Source: Mycocentrospora acerina (taxonomy: Eukaryota > Ascomycota > Dothideomycetes > Pleosporales). From it: a DNA stretch of 64,000 nt. Both the position numbers and the translations under genes were made by a program. The stretch is taken from positions 186,001 through 250,000 of the forward strand of contig JAKUHH010000177.1 in the NCBI GenBank assembly GCA_022701365.1. Reading direction: 5' to 3'. Below the pieces are notes generated by a model, which saw only the letters and a list, made by a program, of their open reading frames with translations, did no database searches and was not told the DNA's origin. Positions 63,128 to 64,000 of this stretch are shown one piece after another; within the stretch, counting starts at the first letter, position 1, and each line of letters starts with the position of its first letter.

Positions 63128-64000
63128 ATGCGATCCGTGACGGCGGGTATGTGACGATCTTGTACCGGAAAAACAAAGGCGCAATCGCGAGTTTTATACC
63201 AAAAGCGTCGAGCTACATGATTGTCTACTGTAAGGGTGGCTCGCGTTTGGAGTCGTATGACATGTCGAATATCATTCTTTGAGCAACGCGTTTTGTAATG
63301 CGTCGCTTACAAGGAGGAGGTCGAATAGCCATAGTGAGGTCGACCTGTCCTCGTTACTGACATGTGAATGCACAGGGGCAAACCTAGAAAATAAATTCGT
63401 TACTTGGGTGACAAGCATCACGTTCCGTGTCAAGCGAAGTCGTCGACTTCTAAGTTTCAACTCCATCAGTGAAAAGTGAATTGTGGTTCCTTGCATTAGT
63501 TCATGTTGGTACTCCCACTCGTTGAATGTAAGGATTTATGTTGTTGTGTCTAGTGGAGCCTTGTTGATGCGAACGTGTATCCCAGAAACGAAGGTCCCAT
63601 CGGCGATACCGAGAAGGCAATGTTGGGGCTATTTGCCGTAGTGCACAGTACAAGGTCAGGCCACTTCCATGTGAAACTAAATTTTGAAGAGATTACTAGT
63701 ATAGGATGGAGAGGGTTGCTGTGATACTCTCCGCGAAGACTGAAAGTGGAAGGTGTTGTCTGCTTATTAAACACGTCGAAACCCGCCGAACAAAATGAAC
63801 TGCCATGGTTGTCCCTCGAGTACGATATATGCGGGGTATTCATATCTTATCAAAATCGTCTTGTGGGGTGTAATGCGAACACAAGATCTATGGCAGGTCG
63901 AATGAACAGGGTATAAGCTTGCTGACCCAATGCTAGCATCATGGATCATGCTTGACAGAAAAATCTGACACAGCTTACATTCTGCGAATATGTATGTTGA

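Larger units (their letters stand above)
59341..64000. other. Gene-free end of window
   Basis: About 4.7 kb with only unsupported frames. It holds the 7-bp minisatellite, a short 15-bp duplication near 60226-60255 and a (CAG)7-type run near 63107-63127. The longest frame (60465-61115) shows no domain or good coding pattern. No tRNA or transposon was recognised. Confidence 0.45.

Overview
The window looks like a chromosome segment of a filamentous ascomycete, probably a Dothideomycete (Pleosporales-like). That lineage call is inference from protein style. Supporting signs are single-gene transcription units on both strands, short spliceosomal introns (mostly 46-190 bp) with GTRNGY donors and CTAAC/CTGAC branch sites, pyrimidine-rich promoters, a fungal Zn2Cys6 regulator, a fungal SREBP with its Dsc1 ligase, and large CAA/CAG polyglutamine tracts. 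I rebuilt the spliced genes by hand; nearly every reconstruction closes in frame, which supports the junctions.

Layout. 0-10 kb: the 5' end of ESCRT-III VPS2 (-), mitofusin FZO1 (+), the RING ligase subunit DSC1/TUL1 (+), a possible tiny ORF (-) and an isocitrate lyase/PEP-mutase superfamily enzyme (+). 10-17 kb: a five-exon Zn2Cys6 regulator with a long polyQ (-) and a YOX1-like homeobox protein (-). 17-23 kb is gene-poor and accessory-like: an NmrA-like oxidoreductase and two small hydrophilic, stress-protein-like genes. 23-31 kb: ERV41, inner-membrane peptidase IMP1 (-), a JMJD7-like hydroxylase, an unknown fungal TM protein (-) and a multi-TM protein. 31-36 kb: a P450-fold protein without the haem cysteine (+), convergent with a secreted carboxylesterase (-). 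37-45 kb: a 6-phosphofructo-2-kinase (-) divergent from TOM40 (+), which converges on TOM22 (-), then the KEOPS kinase BUD32 (-). 45-55 kb: a polyQ protein of unknown function (-), a small secreted-type ORF (+) and the SREBP transcription factor (-). 55-64 kb: no convincing gene; it holds minisatellites and an AT-rich block with a degenerate ~21-bp tandem repeat.

How the genes relate. Four genes serve mitochondrial biogenesis (FZO1, IMP1, TOM40, TOM22), and TOM40 and TOM22 encode partners of one complex as direct neighbours. DSC1 and the SREBP, ligase subunit and substrate of the fungal sterol/oxygen-sensing pathway, lie about 46 kb apart. The least ordinary points are the P450 with Ser in place of the axial Cys, the PFK-2 with Ala in place of the bisphosphatase catalytic His, the 21-bp repeat block, a Gal4-type inverted repeat before the NmrA gene, and an MCB-containing palindrome before the homeobox gene. 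I found no CRISPR array, rRNA, tRNA or intact transposon.
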